Origin: Oidiodendron maius Zn
Lineage: Eukaryota > Ascomycota > Leotiomycetes > Myxotrichaceae
Direction of reading: 5' to 3'
Length of the DNA stretch: 64,000 bases
NCBI GenBank assembly: GCA_000827325.1
Contig: KN832894.1
Coordinates: 248,001-312,000, forward strand
In this document: positions 34,080-45,339 of the stretch, piece by piece
Position numbering within the stretch: position 1 is the first letter of the stretch
How the letters are laid out: every line of letters starts with the position of its first letter
Position numbers and translations under genes: made by a program
The notes under the pieces: model-generated
The model's database searches: none
What the model was told of the DNA's origin: nothing
What the model saw: the letters and a program-made list of their open reading frames with translations, nothing else

Positions 34080-35763
34080 TCACCTCTGGACTGGATGCAA
34101 CTTGATGTGCAAATCAGGGCTGTTCCAAATGACAACCATCTCATGAGGAAACCAGTTCTCACTCTCTGGCATTAGTTCGAGGTCAAAATTCCAGAGAATT
34201 TTGGCAAGCACCAGCCGCATCTCGGCATAAGCTAGACTATTATTGATTAGCTTCAGCTGTTTCTTTGACTGGGAAGAATATACCTCTTTCCGATGCAATT
34301 TCGTGGGCCTGATGAGAATGGCTGAAATGCAGGTTTGTCATCATTGCTGAAGAAAGGGTCTCCAAGCCAACGCTCTGGATGGAATTCATCTGGGGCTGCG
34401 AAATTGGAGGGGCTATGAAACATTGGGTAAGGTGCCACAGCCACCGAAGTCTGTGCAGAAAGGCACCATTAGCAATGAACTTACGGAGAATTATAAAAAA
34501 TATGAGAACTTACCCCCCCTGGAAGCCATTTTCCACAAACTATTGCGCCCTCCTCAGGGATAACTCTAGGCATATTGGACGGCACCGGCGGATAAATCCG
34601 GAGACCCTCCTCGACCACTCCAGTCAAGTATTTGAGATGTACAAGCTTCCCAATTGTAATATCGTCCGAACTTATAAAGCTTGACCGGATCTCTTCGACA
34701 AGGGTTTTATACACCTTGGGGTTCTTGAGTAAATGCCATGTCGTTCCGGTGAGAAATGTTCCCGTCGTCTCACTGCCACCGGGAATAAGAACGTTTGAAT
34801 TCGATCGGATCTCAGGTACGGTTAGACCCTTCTCATCATTATATTTTAGAATATAGGACATGAAGTCGGGACGGTCGGTAACCATAGCCATGCGCTTGTC
34901 GGCTAGATCGCTACTGAATTTCGAATGCCATGCTGCTTGTTCAATCTTCTTCTTTGGCATCATCTTGAACATTAATTTCTGCAGACCTGGAATTCGTCTA
35001 GCTAGACCGATGTAATAGAAGGCCTGGATTGATTCGCCGATGATATCGATCCACGGGTGACTCTTGCTGTCTCGAAGACAACCAAAAGATTCACCGTAGC
35101 ACAGATCTCCAAAAAGATCAAACAGAGTCCAGTGGTACCATGTTTTAATGTTTACTGCACTGCCAGCCCTGGCTCTCTCATGTAATCGTTGCATGAGGAG
35201 ATTGCTATAGCTTTGCATAATCGATTCCTGCTCTCTCAAGGCCTTGTCGGAAAACGCGTGCGAGATGAGGCGGCGCATGCGAGTGTGATCTGCGTCACTA
35301 GAAACATGGAGACTGGGGGTTGTGTTGTGCTTTTGGTAATGTAAAGGATCCTTCTGCATCTGGGCCTTTCCGGAACGGGAGCCGAAAACTTCTTTCCAGA
35401 CCTTGGAATTGGTGTAGGATAACTCATTTGGGCCAATACGAACTACCTCTCCATATTTCTTGTGTAGGTCAGTTAATATGAACGCCGACTTGCCAGATAT
35501 CACATTCGCGCTCCACGCCAGTCTTGTCGCAGCATATAATTTAGGCCCAGGGAAACTGTGTAGAGGATGCAAAGTTATGTTGTATATGCCAAGGACAACG
35601 AAATATCCCACAGTCTTTGATGGATGGTTAGCTGATATTCGCCGGTTGGAGTATATGATAAACTCACGAGTGCGATTAGGAAACTGATTACCAAGCCAGG
35701 AATGATAAATACTCCAGCGACGCTAGACATTTTAAAACTGCATAAATTTTCGAAGAAGGTCAT
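34080..35763 (-). CDS. Cytochrome P450 monooxygenase (second copy)
   Basis: Membrane P450 in four exons. A short first exon from 35763 encodes an N-terminal anchor (VAGVFIIPGLVISFLIALV); an internal ATG at 35730 (MSSVAG) is an alternative start. A large second exon holds the proline-rich hinge HPLHSFPGPKL, the WxxxR region as HTRMRRL, the I-helix GGSETTGT and the ExxR as VVEEGLR. The last two exons carry the PERF-like HPERWLG, the heme motif FSSGPRNCIGKR, and, after the last intron, SLAYAEMRLVLAKI. Motifs are complete. It resembles the large ascomycete group that includes trichothecene-type and benzoate-type P450s. Sterol housekeeping P450s look different. Confidence 0.9.
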
Positions 35764-36490
35764 CTTATTGAAACGATGAAACTCAAAATACAGCTTTGTT
35801 GGTAACGAGTTTAGATATGTGATTATGAGAAGAGTTTTGTGGTTCGGGCAGGGATCGTCTACAGCATCCGAGCCACATATCTAATTACATGGGGACGAAA
35901 TTAATCGCTGGAGTGCGGGGTTTCGGGAACAGATTAAGTTATGGTACGCCACTAACTGCTAAGATCCGGCATGCACAGCTATCTACCTTGAAAGTTTGTA
36001 TTCCACTCCTGGCACCGAAACTCAGCCGTGGATCGTATGACCTCTTTTGGGCTAATTTGCCTATATTTCCGTGTCTGAGTAGTACAGTGTACAACTCCTA
36101 CGGTACACGACTTAGTCAACCTGGCTACCGCATCAGATTCAGTAGCAAACATGAAAGTTGTTGCTGGACGAGCCTTCGAAATGTTAAAGCTATTCGTGTG
36201 AGTCTTTAGCACATCATCTCATTGGAGGTTAGCCCAGTTGGACCGCCCAGAGTCAGTGTTCACTAGAATGCAAGATTCTAGACGGGACCTATATACATCA
36301 CACGAAAATGCACATAGAATCGCTTTCCAGGCAACTAGAACTTGTTCCTATTTAAAATGAATTATGTGGATAACCATCAATATGAAGATCCTAGCACAGA
36401 ATCAGACATCTAAAGCTATCTATCTAACCTCAATCCCAATATAGATGAAGAACAAATATTCTGGGATTTCAAGATTGAGAATTGTCGCTT
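35764..36490. promoter_or_regulatory. Promoter region of second P450
   Basis: About 0.73 kb with one GCGGGGT site about 150 bp upstream of the P450 start. No gene seen. Confidence 0.4.
35915..35921 (+). promoter_or_regulatory. GCGGGGT motif upstream of second P450
   Basis: Context GAGTGCGGGGTTTCGG. Confidence 0.45.
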
Positions 36491-37483
36491 TTAATGCTTA
36501 CTCCAAGACTCTTTCTCGCCCATGAGATAAGCCATGGTCTCATCAGGGTACTCATGCTGTTTACGACGATAACGTTTTGCCGCGCTAACCTCGACACATT
36601 GTCCAAAAGCTGTCTTGTCCTCTAAAAGCTCTGTAATCGCAGCTAGAATGTGTTCTTCTTTTGTGATCTTGTCGTCAGGAAGTGTTGGCTTTATTCCAAG
36701 CTTTTCTAGCTTTACCGGCAAACCGATATTGGTGGGAACTGCCCCGGGTAGGATACCATTAACCTTAATATTTTCTTTTTTGAGACCTTCTCCGAGGCTT
36801 CGGATCAAACCGTTCACAGCATATTTGGCAGCACAGTAGATTGGGAGGATAACAGAGTGATACAATGCAGAGGCTGTGCTTTGTTAGTCAGACATTATCG
36901 TTGGAAAAACGGCAAGTTGACTTGCCAGAGCTGGTGATAATGAGATCGCCACCCGGTGTGGCGTTCTTGCGAAAATAATGCATAGCAAGGTAGGAGGAGT
37001 ACATTGCACCATCCGTACTGACTCTGACGGAAAGTAGATCCAGCTCTGGTGGTGGAAGCTTTTCGTAATCTTGGTAAAAGTCTGATACATCAAGTATTCC
37101 TGCATTGGCAAAAACTGATCATCGCGGAAATACCTAACGTCAGCCAGTTTCACAAGTTATCTCAAACTAAAAGATACTATATTCACCAAAGTCGATCCGA
37201 CCATACTTTTCCCAAGTTCTCTGGAAGGCATGTGCTTGATCAGAATACTTCGTGACATTCGTCTTTGTGAAAATCCCGTTGACCAAGTCGGCGGCTGCCT
37301 GACCAGTCTTCTCATTCATGTCTGCAATGGAAACATGCCATCCCTGCTCTGCAAGATACTTCGAAGTAAACAGGCCAATTCCCGATCCTCACTGGGTTAA
37401 CATTCGTAAATTGAATTCCATAAGGTACAGAACATACCTCCGCCAGTAATCAGTGCGACTTTTCCATTTCCGGTAGCTCCCAT
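36491..37483 (-). CDS. Short-chain dehydrogenase/reductase (third copy)
   Basis: Classical SDR with several small exons. The first exon (37483-37438, MGATGNGKVALITGG) joins across an intron to GSGIGLFTSKYLA, forming the TGGGSGIG cofactor motif. A further exon reads KTNVTKYSDQAHAFQRTWEK. Another begins FANAGILDVSDF and contains MHYFRKNATPGG and LIITSSGK (NAG motif and catalytic Ser). The last exon carries YCAAK (YxxxK) and a C-terminus ending KESWSKH. All active-site residues are present. It is divergent from the DHA1 MFS pump, with about 860 bp between starts. Confidence 0.85.
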
Positions 37484-38340
37484 GATTGGTATATTTGAAA
37501 ACTGATCCTGCAGATTTGTTATGGTGGTGATATCAAGCGTGGCAGAGAAGTATACGTGAAGGAGGTGGAATGGGGGAAGTGTAATGTTGATCTTGTAACT
37601 CAGTAGAACGGAACTGGAAAGAACATTACCGGGTCATTCAGCCATGCGGGGTTGTCTAACCACAAAATCTCCCAAATCAGGATGGCAATGTAGGAGAGGT
37701 ATTGTGTGATTGTGTGCTTAGGAATAAGCCATACGTGTAAAGCATCAAAACGTTACTGGTCGACTAGTCGCGCTTTTAGTTGGTAATTGACGGGAGCGAA
37801 TAGCTTTGAAAGCCTTTGTCTGATGCGGTATGGGAAGTTGAACGTTCCGAGTAGAAAGGCCAGAGTCATGGACAAGAAGGCGGATAATCTCGAGCCACTT
37901 GACCCGGCCTTTTCAGCGACAATTTCTCTCCGTCTCCCAATTGAGAAATTTATGCAGTAATGCTTTTCTACCCCTCCTTTCTTCCCTCTCCCGTACCCCT
38001 CAACTGTCTCGGCTTTCGGCCTCGGAGTCAGTAGATCTTGTTTCAAACGCAGTGGGGAATTATGCATGGCATTATTTTCATAAAACTGCAATTACTCCTC
38101 TGCTGTTGCCGCTATTAAGTGCCTTGGCGTTCCATGACAGTGATCATGTTCGCTTTCAGCGAGTTAATAGCCTAGTAACATTCGCGACGTAAACACCATC
38201 CTCATCATATTTAAACCAGACATTATTATTTTCCTCTGGTTCTTTGAATTTCCTCTGATATCCCTCCTATGCCTCCTCGATAGTCATAGCTCGAATTTTA
38301 CTCAGCGCAGAGTTCTTGAGCGAGAGTTCAAACATCAACT
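37484..38340. promoter_or_regulatory. Bidirectional promoter, third SDR / DHA1 MFS
   Basis: About 0.86 kb. One GCGGGGT site lies about 165 bp from the SDR start. Overlapping antisense open frames at 37753-38192 were rejected. Confidence 0.45.
37646..37652 (+). promoter_or_regulatory. GCGGGGT motif between third SDR and DHA1 MFS
   Basis: Context CCATGCGGGGTTGTC. Confidence 0.45.
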
Positions 38341-40338
38341 ATGTCTACTTTGAACTTATCGGGCTCGCCCGGACCATTGCCAAGTCCGATGGTACAGGGA
38401 GAAAAGCCGTCTCCCAAACATATGCAGAAGAGTGCTACAAATTGGCAGCTGGTGATTGATCAGACGCATGTCACACAAGAAGTCTTGAACTATCCATACC
38501 ATGGCTCTGGGACCGTCCAGGATCCATTCGCTGTGGAATACATCCCTGGTGATAGAAGGGACCCAATGTTGTTTCCGGTATGGAAGAAATGGACCTTTAC
38601 AATGCTTGTAGCAGGCGTAAGTATGCCATTCCATGGCGCGAAGACGATTTTACTCACAATCGTAAACAGGTAACTTTTGCAATTGCACTCGTTAGTTCAG
38701 CTTATACTGGTGGCGTTGATCAGATCATTGCCGAGTTTGACGTCAGTCCTGAGGTTGGCACCCTAGGGATATCTCTGTTTGTTCTGGGGTTTGGATTTGG
38801 CCCTGTCATATGGGCTCCTATGTCGGAATTCTACGGGCGGCAAATTCTATTATTCGGAACATACGGTGCCTTGACATTATTCAATATCGGGGCAGCAGTA
38901 TCCAAAAACATAACGTGCCTTCTCATTATGAGGTTCTTTGCTGGCGCCTTCGGGTCTTCTCCTCTGACAAATTCCGGAGGAGTCATTGCCGACATGTTTT
39001 CGGCTTCCCAGAGAGGCTTGGCCATGACCTTCTTTGCAATTGCTCCATCTCTAGGCCCAGCCATTGGGCCTATTGCGGGGGGGTTTTTGGGCCAAGCGCA
39101 AGGTTGGAGGTGGGTGGAGGGATTCATGGCCATTTTCACCGGCTTACTTTGGATAATTGCCGCCCTGACGGTCCCAGAGACATATTCTCCCGTCATTCTC
39201 CGACGTCGTGCGGCTAAGATGTCAAAGATGACGGGGAAGGTCTACAAATCAAAGCTGGAGATTGAGCAGGGACACAAAACGGTATTGAAAGAGATTAAAA
39301 TCGCTATGACAAGGCCATGGGTTTTGCTTTTCACAGAATCCGTTGTGTTAATCCTGAGTGTCTATCAGGCAATCATCTATGGAACTCTATACTTGACATT
39401 TGCTGCATTTCCCATAGTCTATCAGGAGGGCCGAGGCTGGTCAGTCGGGGTTACCGGGTTATCGTTTCTTGGGGTGGCAGCTGGTGTTTTAATAGCTTGC
39501 TTCTATTCAATTTGGGATAACAGACGATATACCGAACTCTCCAAAAGACATCACGGAATGGCCCCCCCAGAAGCTAGGCTTCCACCTTCGATGATAGGCT
39601 GTATTATACTACCGGCCGGGTTATTTGTGAGTAATTCTCTTAATTCCAAACCTTGGTTCTATTTTGAAAACGTTACTGAAGGTTCTGGGGCTCTGGGTTC
39701 CAGTATCCCAGCTGAACAGCGGAAGCTTAACATGAATTGGCGAAGATTACAAGTTCCAGTGGCGCTTTCATACTTCATATTTATGTTACATTTGTTAACA
39801 CATTGAACTTTAGTGGTTTGCATGGACAAGTTACCCAAGCATTCACTGGATCGTCAGCATTATTGGTACAGCAGGTTTTGGCTGCGGAATGACATTGATA
39901 TTTCTAAGCTGTATAAATTACCTTATCGACACATACGTAATATACGCTGCATCAGCTCTAGCGGCCACGACGGTGCTCCGATCTCTGTTCGGTTTCGCAT
40001 TCCCACTCTTCACCCAAGGTTTGAAACCCATGTGAAATTCGACGTTTAATGTCACTAAACACCGCATAGATATGTATAAGAACCTCGGTATACATTGGGC
40101 GAGTAGCATTCCTGCATTTCTAGCTTTAGCATGTGTGCCATTCCCTTTCCTATTCTACAAATACGGCATTTCTATTAGACTTAGATGCAAGTATGCTGCA
40201 GCAGCAGCAGCTATGTTGGAGCAACTCAGATCAAGGCACCCACTGTCACAGTCATCAGGCCATTTAGATGTAGACAACGCTGAGAAGGGCATCTCCGCGG
40301 AATGGGCTGGCGAGGAGCCTTCCCAAGAGATTTCATGA
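38341..40338 (+). CDS. MFS multidrug transporter, DHA1 (12-helix) type
   Basis: Proton-coupled efflux pump of the fungal DHA1 family (polyamine/multidrug type), predicted at the plasma membrane. Four exons (38341-38616, 38670-39626, 39814-40018, 40070-40338) total 1,707 nt, giving 568 residues. The long soluble N-terminus reads [10 protein letters not shown] before helix 1. Family hallmarks are [19 protein letters not shown] (motif A), [20 protein letters not shown], and the late-helix block [29 protein letters not shown]. The third intron is unusually long for this region (187 nt) and is open in the exon 2 frame, but only splicing restores the family sequence. It is the second pump of the locus. 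Confidence 0.9.
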
Positions 40339-42793
40339 TTTGTATGGATTTCAAAAGCTGTTTCGAATATGTGAGCTGCGAAACTGGTCGTGGAGTAAAT
40401 TCACGGCGTATCTCAGGTAACATTCACAAATTAGTAACGCACATACATAAATAGACTCGAAAGCTATAAATTTAAGTAAATGTCTAGCTAAAAACATACA
40501 CGACAATCATAAAAAGCTTAGAGAGCATTTTGTGGCTTGGCCCGGAACTCTAGATTTACAATCATGTTCAGTCATGTGTAACGGAATCTATTTATTCCGT
40601 TCCAACGCATAGGAAGTGCTATGAGGAAATGGTGTAGCGCACCATGGAGGGCATCATGGTACTACCATGTACATCAATATATACGTTGTCCCATTACTCT
40701 ATAGTTGAATGGATTTGATCATCGGGCAGCACTCTCAGATGGTATTTCTCGACTCCTGATTACACTCCGTCTCATATCTGGATCCGGTCTAGCAACCCTC
40801 ACCCAGTGGTTATCTATTCCGCTTCCATTATCAAAATGGCAGTCATAATGTACAATATCATAAAAAGCTATAGCGACCGATGAAGAATGATAAAATCTCT
40901 CAAACAAGGTTAAAATCTGTTCAAGCTCCTTTGATTCCTGTCTTGACTAACCCCTGAGATCATATTGTTATTATTAATTACGTCTTATAAAAGTAGGACC
41001 TTAAGCCCCTAGAACAGGCAACAAGCATTTTGAACAAGTGCCACTCATTCACTTCCAAAGCTATAAAATTAATACTAGTCAACTTGGCTAAGAGGCTTAC
41101 TGAAAGTCCGACTTTCTTATAACATTGATACATATGCTCGTCCTGGGCATAATACTCCAAGCGGTATCTATCTGTGATTGCCAATCAAACTTCTGCAGCG
41201 GATTATCCTGCAATACAACTTTCATAGTAAAAACCCTCATTTTTTCCAGCACATCCCATGAGTCACACAGACTCGTGAAAGCATATGACTAGAGCTTACA
41301 CCTTTGCGAAAAATTGAATATGTCATCTTCCGTCGATTATCTCTCCCAAGCTGGACATACTTGACGAAGAAACCTAAATAATCTTGAACATCTGTGCTAT
41401 TCTCTGCCCCCATCTTTGTTACATGGAGAGCATCCGTATCGTTGATTTCGAGTGCTGACACAATCCTTCCCCTTGCCGGAGTGGGGCTCCACTTTATTCT
41501 CAAGCAGTCTGGTGGAATGCCCTTGAGACTTCGATCTGGCGGGGTGAGAGTCTGCTTCGGAGAACACCCAGCACGAAGTACGCGTTCGAAAGTCGCATCT
41601 TTGTATGTTTGTAAGAGTCAGCACCATAGTCCTAATTCCTACAGCGTTAACTCCACGCCGCCAGCATTGTTGATATGGTCCTTTATAGGATAAGCAATGG
41701 CGCAAAATGGTTGCAGGTTTGAAATGAGAACGGACCTAAGTGATGTGATTCTCTGTATCAAAATCCAAAATTTAAGGTTCCACCGAAGCATTCAATGTCT
41801 CGCCGCTAAAGGTTGAGCTGTCATCTGTGAAAGCAATCGACTGTTCTGGAATTGGTAGCCGGACAGGATCGATCATATATGGAGACATTGCGCTTAAGGA
41901 ATTGACTATGCTAGAACAAAGTGATGACAGCCCCCAACTCCTTCGTTTCACTTGTCGAAGTGGTGGCGCCATCATGCTCGTGTGCGAGTGTTCGATCCCG
42001 CAAACTGAAGTGTTGTTCATCTGATCGTCGTTTGAAGAAACGGATCTTTGCTTATGTCGTGGCTCAGCAATCTTGGCATAGCAGGTTTCAATTTTGCGCG
42101 TAACTGAGGTAATTGTGCCGGATGCCCATCTTGTGAGTTGTGTCATAGCTCCAAACCAGTCCCGCTTCTGGAAATTTCAAAAGACAGTAACGCAATTCTT
42201 GCTGATGGATTCAAGTAGCTTTGCAGCTCATGTGAAAGTATATAATTATCTCTATTGTAACTTTCAGGCTGAGCACGAACCCGGATTAACTTGAAAGCGA
42301 GTGACAGTACTGTCGTTTGTCACTAGACAGAATGATGAATAAATTCCAGATATCGTGCCGACCTCATGTTAGATATGTCCCTTCAAAGTGGCTACTACTA
42401 CAGTACCCCACTCCTTGGATTTTCACGGAAGTGGTTAGTACCGAACTGAACGGAAAGCGGAATTGTGCTTGTATAGCAGAATACCAATTGCGTCACGGAG
42501 AACCACTTACATAACTTAATAGTAATTTCAACGCTCAAGCAGATTATTTCCGGTTATTATTCCTTTGTAGTTGATGGCTGTGTAGGATATTGATTAAATC
42601 CGAAAGATGCCTCTTAGTGGATTCCACAACTCCTGTTAGACCGAGGAACCCTTGCCGCCGTTGGAAGGTTGTTGTTCGGAAATGCGGATGCTGACCCCTT
42701 TTCACTTTTATAAGTTAGTATAAGGTTTCAGCAGTTCCTTGCTCAAAAGGACTGGGCAGACACCGATTTTTTTTTTGGTTCCATTTGCACTCC
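40339..42793. other. Gene-poor stretch with one possible decayed gene
   Basis: About 2.45 kb between the MFS gene and the alpha/beta hydrolase. Apart from the minus-strand remnant listed separately, no gene was recognised. Confidence 0.45.
41300..42160 (-). pseudogene. Possible decayed or unrecognised gene
   Basis: Minus-strand sequence reads protein-like in pieces. One is an exon-like segment after an acceptor TTTCCAG near 42170 (KRDWFGAMTQLTRWASGTIT), with the Ser-rich segment SPYMIDPVRLPIPEQSIAF further on. After a non-coding gap, two overlapping frames both look plausible: RLSNAYFVLGVLRSRLSPRQ and EINDTDALHVTKMGAENSTD. No single spliced frame ties them together and I do not recognise the family. 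It may be a decaying gene or a real gene whose introns I could not place. Confidence 0.25.
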
Positions 42794-43792
42794 ATGGCCA
42801 CCAAAATTCTGCCCAGAGACTCAAGGATACGTTACCTGTCTGCTCGTGTCAATGGGCAGACATATGGCTATATCCGAGCCGAGCCAACGGGTACGCCTCA
42901 CGGCACCGTCTTTCTTCTCCATGGATTTCCGGACCTGTCCTTTGGGTGGCGATATCAGATTCCTCTCTTCATGTCACTCGGACTCCGCGTTATCGCCCCA
43001 GATTTAATGGGGTACGGGCTCACCTCAGCTCCGGAGTCGCCAGCATTCTACACGTACAAGCGCGCTGCTGATGACATGGCGGATCTGGCCAGGCAGCTTG
43101 GGTGCGAAAGTATATTCCTTGGAGGTCATGATTGGGGAGGGCTTGTAGTATTCCGCCTCGCGATTCGATACCCTAGTTTGGTGACGGCCATGTTCACATT
43201 TGCCACACGGTTTTCTCCACCAAGCAACGAATACGTTGCTTACTCCTCGATACCAAGCATGAGATATCAGCTTCAGTTCCAAGGGCCCGAGGTCGAAGCC
43301 AACATCGTGGGAGAAGAGAGCATAAGGCAGGCGCTGAATGCTATCTATGGCGGAAAGGGTACGGATGGGTTGGCAGCATTTGATATGACTCATGGTTTAT
43401 ATTTTGAAAGCCTTCAGAGCTTACAGAGGACGATTATATTGAGCGAAGATGAGTTGGACTTCTACGCAGCCCAGTATGTGAAGAATGGCATGCATGGCCC
43501 TTTGAATTGGTATAGAACGGGAGAACTGAATTTTCGGGATGACAAGGAGTTGGGCTTAACTGAAAACTTTAAGTTTAAAATGCCGATGCTGTTTATTAGG
43601 GGAAACAGAGATTTCGCACTTCCCAAATCCTTAAACGACAACATGGGTCAGTATTTTACTAGCCTAAGACAGTATGAAGTTGATGGGGGTCATTGGGCTC
43701 ATTGGGAACAGTCAGAGGAAGTCAACAAGTATGTCAAAGAGTTCTTTGCGGACAAAATTGATACCACAAAGATTTGTCATCTTAGGGCTTAA
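42794..43792 (+). CDS. Alpha/beta hydrolase, epoxide hydrolase-like
   Basis: Single-exon soluble hydrolase of 332 residues, start at the ATG at 42794 (MATKILPRDS; a TTG lies just upstream in frame). Motifs are the oxyanion-hole HGFPD near residue 44, the nucleophile elbow GGHDWGG with Asp as nucleophile near residue 115, the acid region IRGNRDFALP, and the catalytic His in DGGHWAHWE. An Asp nucleophile fits soluble epoxide hydrolases or dehalogenases; an epoxide hydrolase is the better match because of the HGFPD / GHDWGG pair. It could open an epoxide made by a P450 or help with a lactone, the latter being less typical for this nucleophile. Confidence 0.88.
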   Translation: MATKILPRDSRIRYLSARVNGQTYGYIRAEPTGTPHGTVFLLHGFPDLSFGWRYQIPLFMSLGLRVIAPDLMGYGLTSAPESPAFYTYKRAADDMADLARQLGCESIFLGGHDWGGLVVFRLAIRYPSLVTAMFTFATRFSPPSNEYVAYSSIPSMRYQLQFQGPEVEANIVGEESIRQALNAIYGGKGTDGLAAFDMTHGLYFESLQSLQRTIILSEDELDFYAAQYVKNGMHGPLNWYRTGELNFRDDKELGLTENFKFKMPMLFIRGNRDFALPKSLNDNMGQYFTSLRQYEVDGGHWAHWEQSEEVNKYVKEFFADKIDTTKICHLRA

Positions 43793-43870
43793 TTAAAAAT
43801 CGGTCAATTAAATCTAGATATTGAAAAGTACCTCTGCCCGATAAAAACAACTCTAGTCCTTGTAATATAT

Positions 43871-44402
43871 CTACTTCAGATACCACCTCCACTGACATAA
43901 CATCCAGACCAACGTCCCGGAGCTCACAGCTAGCGGTGATGCAAGTGATGGATTCCACCGCGCGGTCTTGAACAGCAGCCATTCACTTATAAAATGCCCA
44001 GATGCAACAAGAAACGTCGCAAAAGCCACCTTGTACATCGCCGGGTTGTCGATATTATACGCGGCGTAGAAGCGAACCACGCTTGTAATAAAAGTCCACG
44101 TACCAAATGTGCGTGCTGACAATGGTGTAACAGTCGAGTGCGATACATCGTTCTTTGGGATGGCTTTGACGGTTGGATTTTTGGGATCCGTATTGTAGAT
44201 TTGACGAGGGAGCTTCATTGTTCCGTAGCACTCAGCTGAGTTACCGGTTGACACGATGGAAAGCTGAAAACATAGTGAGCTGAGATTATATACGAGGACA
44301 GAGTGGTCTGGGAAACCTTACTAACAGCATCCACTTTGGAAGTAGGCCCGCATGCTGCGGAAATGATGCCCTGAATACATCCAATACAGAAGTTTGATCC
44401 AT
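43871..44402 (-). CDS. ERG28: Ergosterol biosynthesis protein 28 (Erg28) homologue
   Basis: Small ER membrane protein that tethers the sterol C-4 demethylation enzymes (Erg25, Erg26, Erg27). Two exons (44402-44322 and 44263-43871) total 474 nt and encode 157 residues. The first exon ends GLLPKWMLL, as in fungal Erg28; the second begins LSIVSTGNSAECY. The core TPLSARTFGTWTFITSVVRFYAAYN and the late segment SEWLLFKTARW are characteristic. A short hydrophilic insert (NTDPKNPTVKAIPKND) lies before the core. A GCGGGGT site lies in its promoter. It may be the housekeeping copy that happens to flank the block, or a second copy recruited to sterol-linked chemistry. Confidence 0.88.
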
Positions 44403-44564
44403 TGTGAACTTATCCTTGGCCTCAAGCTAGCAAATTATGCGTATGCCCATAGTACGAGATAATAGTGTTTTGAGAAGGAAGAGTTTCGAAGTTTGCTTCA
44501 ATATCTTAATTAGGTTATGATTACTATTATACTGCTCTTGAAGAAGGTCGATTGTTTGACCTGA

Positions 44565-44571
44565 CCCCGCG
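44565..44571 (-). promoter_or_regulatory. GCGGGGT motif upstream of ERG28
   Basis: ACCCCGC on the plus strand, context CTGACCCCGCGGAC, about 165 bp upstream of the ERG28 start. Confidence 0.45.
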
Positions 44572-45339
44572 GACTATCTCTCTGCGAATCACCTCACCTC
44601 CGTTACCCAAATGCGCTCGCCTGGCGAATTTTGTCATATTCAATTTCGCGCTCGGTTCGGAAGTTACGAAATCCCGAAGGTGATATTTCTCTCGGAAGCT
44701 ATAACGGGGAACTTGAATTATCATGTGACTCCCCATTAAATATTCCTATTTAGGGGTCGTGCCGCACGACCTGATCACGTATGGCCTCTAACGCCACACC
44801 TAGGACAGCTGTTAGAAGGAGATAGCAAATGTTAGGCACAGGGAGCTACCATCAATCGCGTTCGAAGTGCCTCGGTAGAAGCAATAGTTAGTAAGCTCGT
44901 CTTTGAAGCCGGTGTTCTTTCCAAGGTCGGTTTATATAGAAGGCTTAAGCCAAGGAGGGCATTGGTACTGTCTTAGACATCTCCCAAACACCCATGGGCC
45001 GGACTGAATAGGAAAGACCGGCAACTTCAACCACTCCGACTTGCAATGTACTTTCATAGCTTTTATCCCTTGTGCTTGTAGGTTTTGTCGCGAAGAAGGT
45101 GGTGGCAGACCTGTAGCCGTTGAGGAGAATCGCTTCGTCCCGGATCGCACGCGTCAGGATGTGAGATTGGAAAGAGGATGGGGAGGAGTTCTCTTGGAAC
45201 AGGAAGGCTGTGCTATATGCGAAGGTTAGCTAGGATAGGACGCGTCGTAGAGAGTAACATACGCCTTGGGCTTGTGCTCCATCCCTTTGTAGCGCCGTAG
45301 GGAGACCTCCATCGCCAAAATGTCCCTTTCCCCCACGAC

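Noticed and set aside
37753-38192. Overlapping open frames on both strands
   Set aside because: Mutually antisense, no domain, located in the SDR / MFS promoter.
39627-39813. Open in-frame continuation of exon 2 in the DHA1 pump
   Set aside because: Family sequence ([12 protein letters not shown]) resumes only after splicing out these 187 nt; the unspliced frame ends with a stop.
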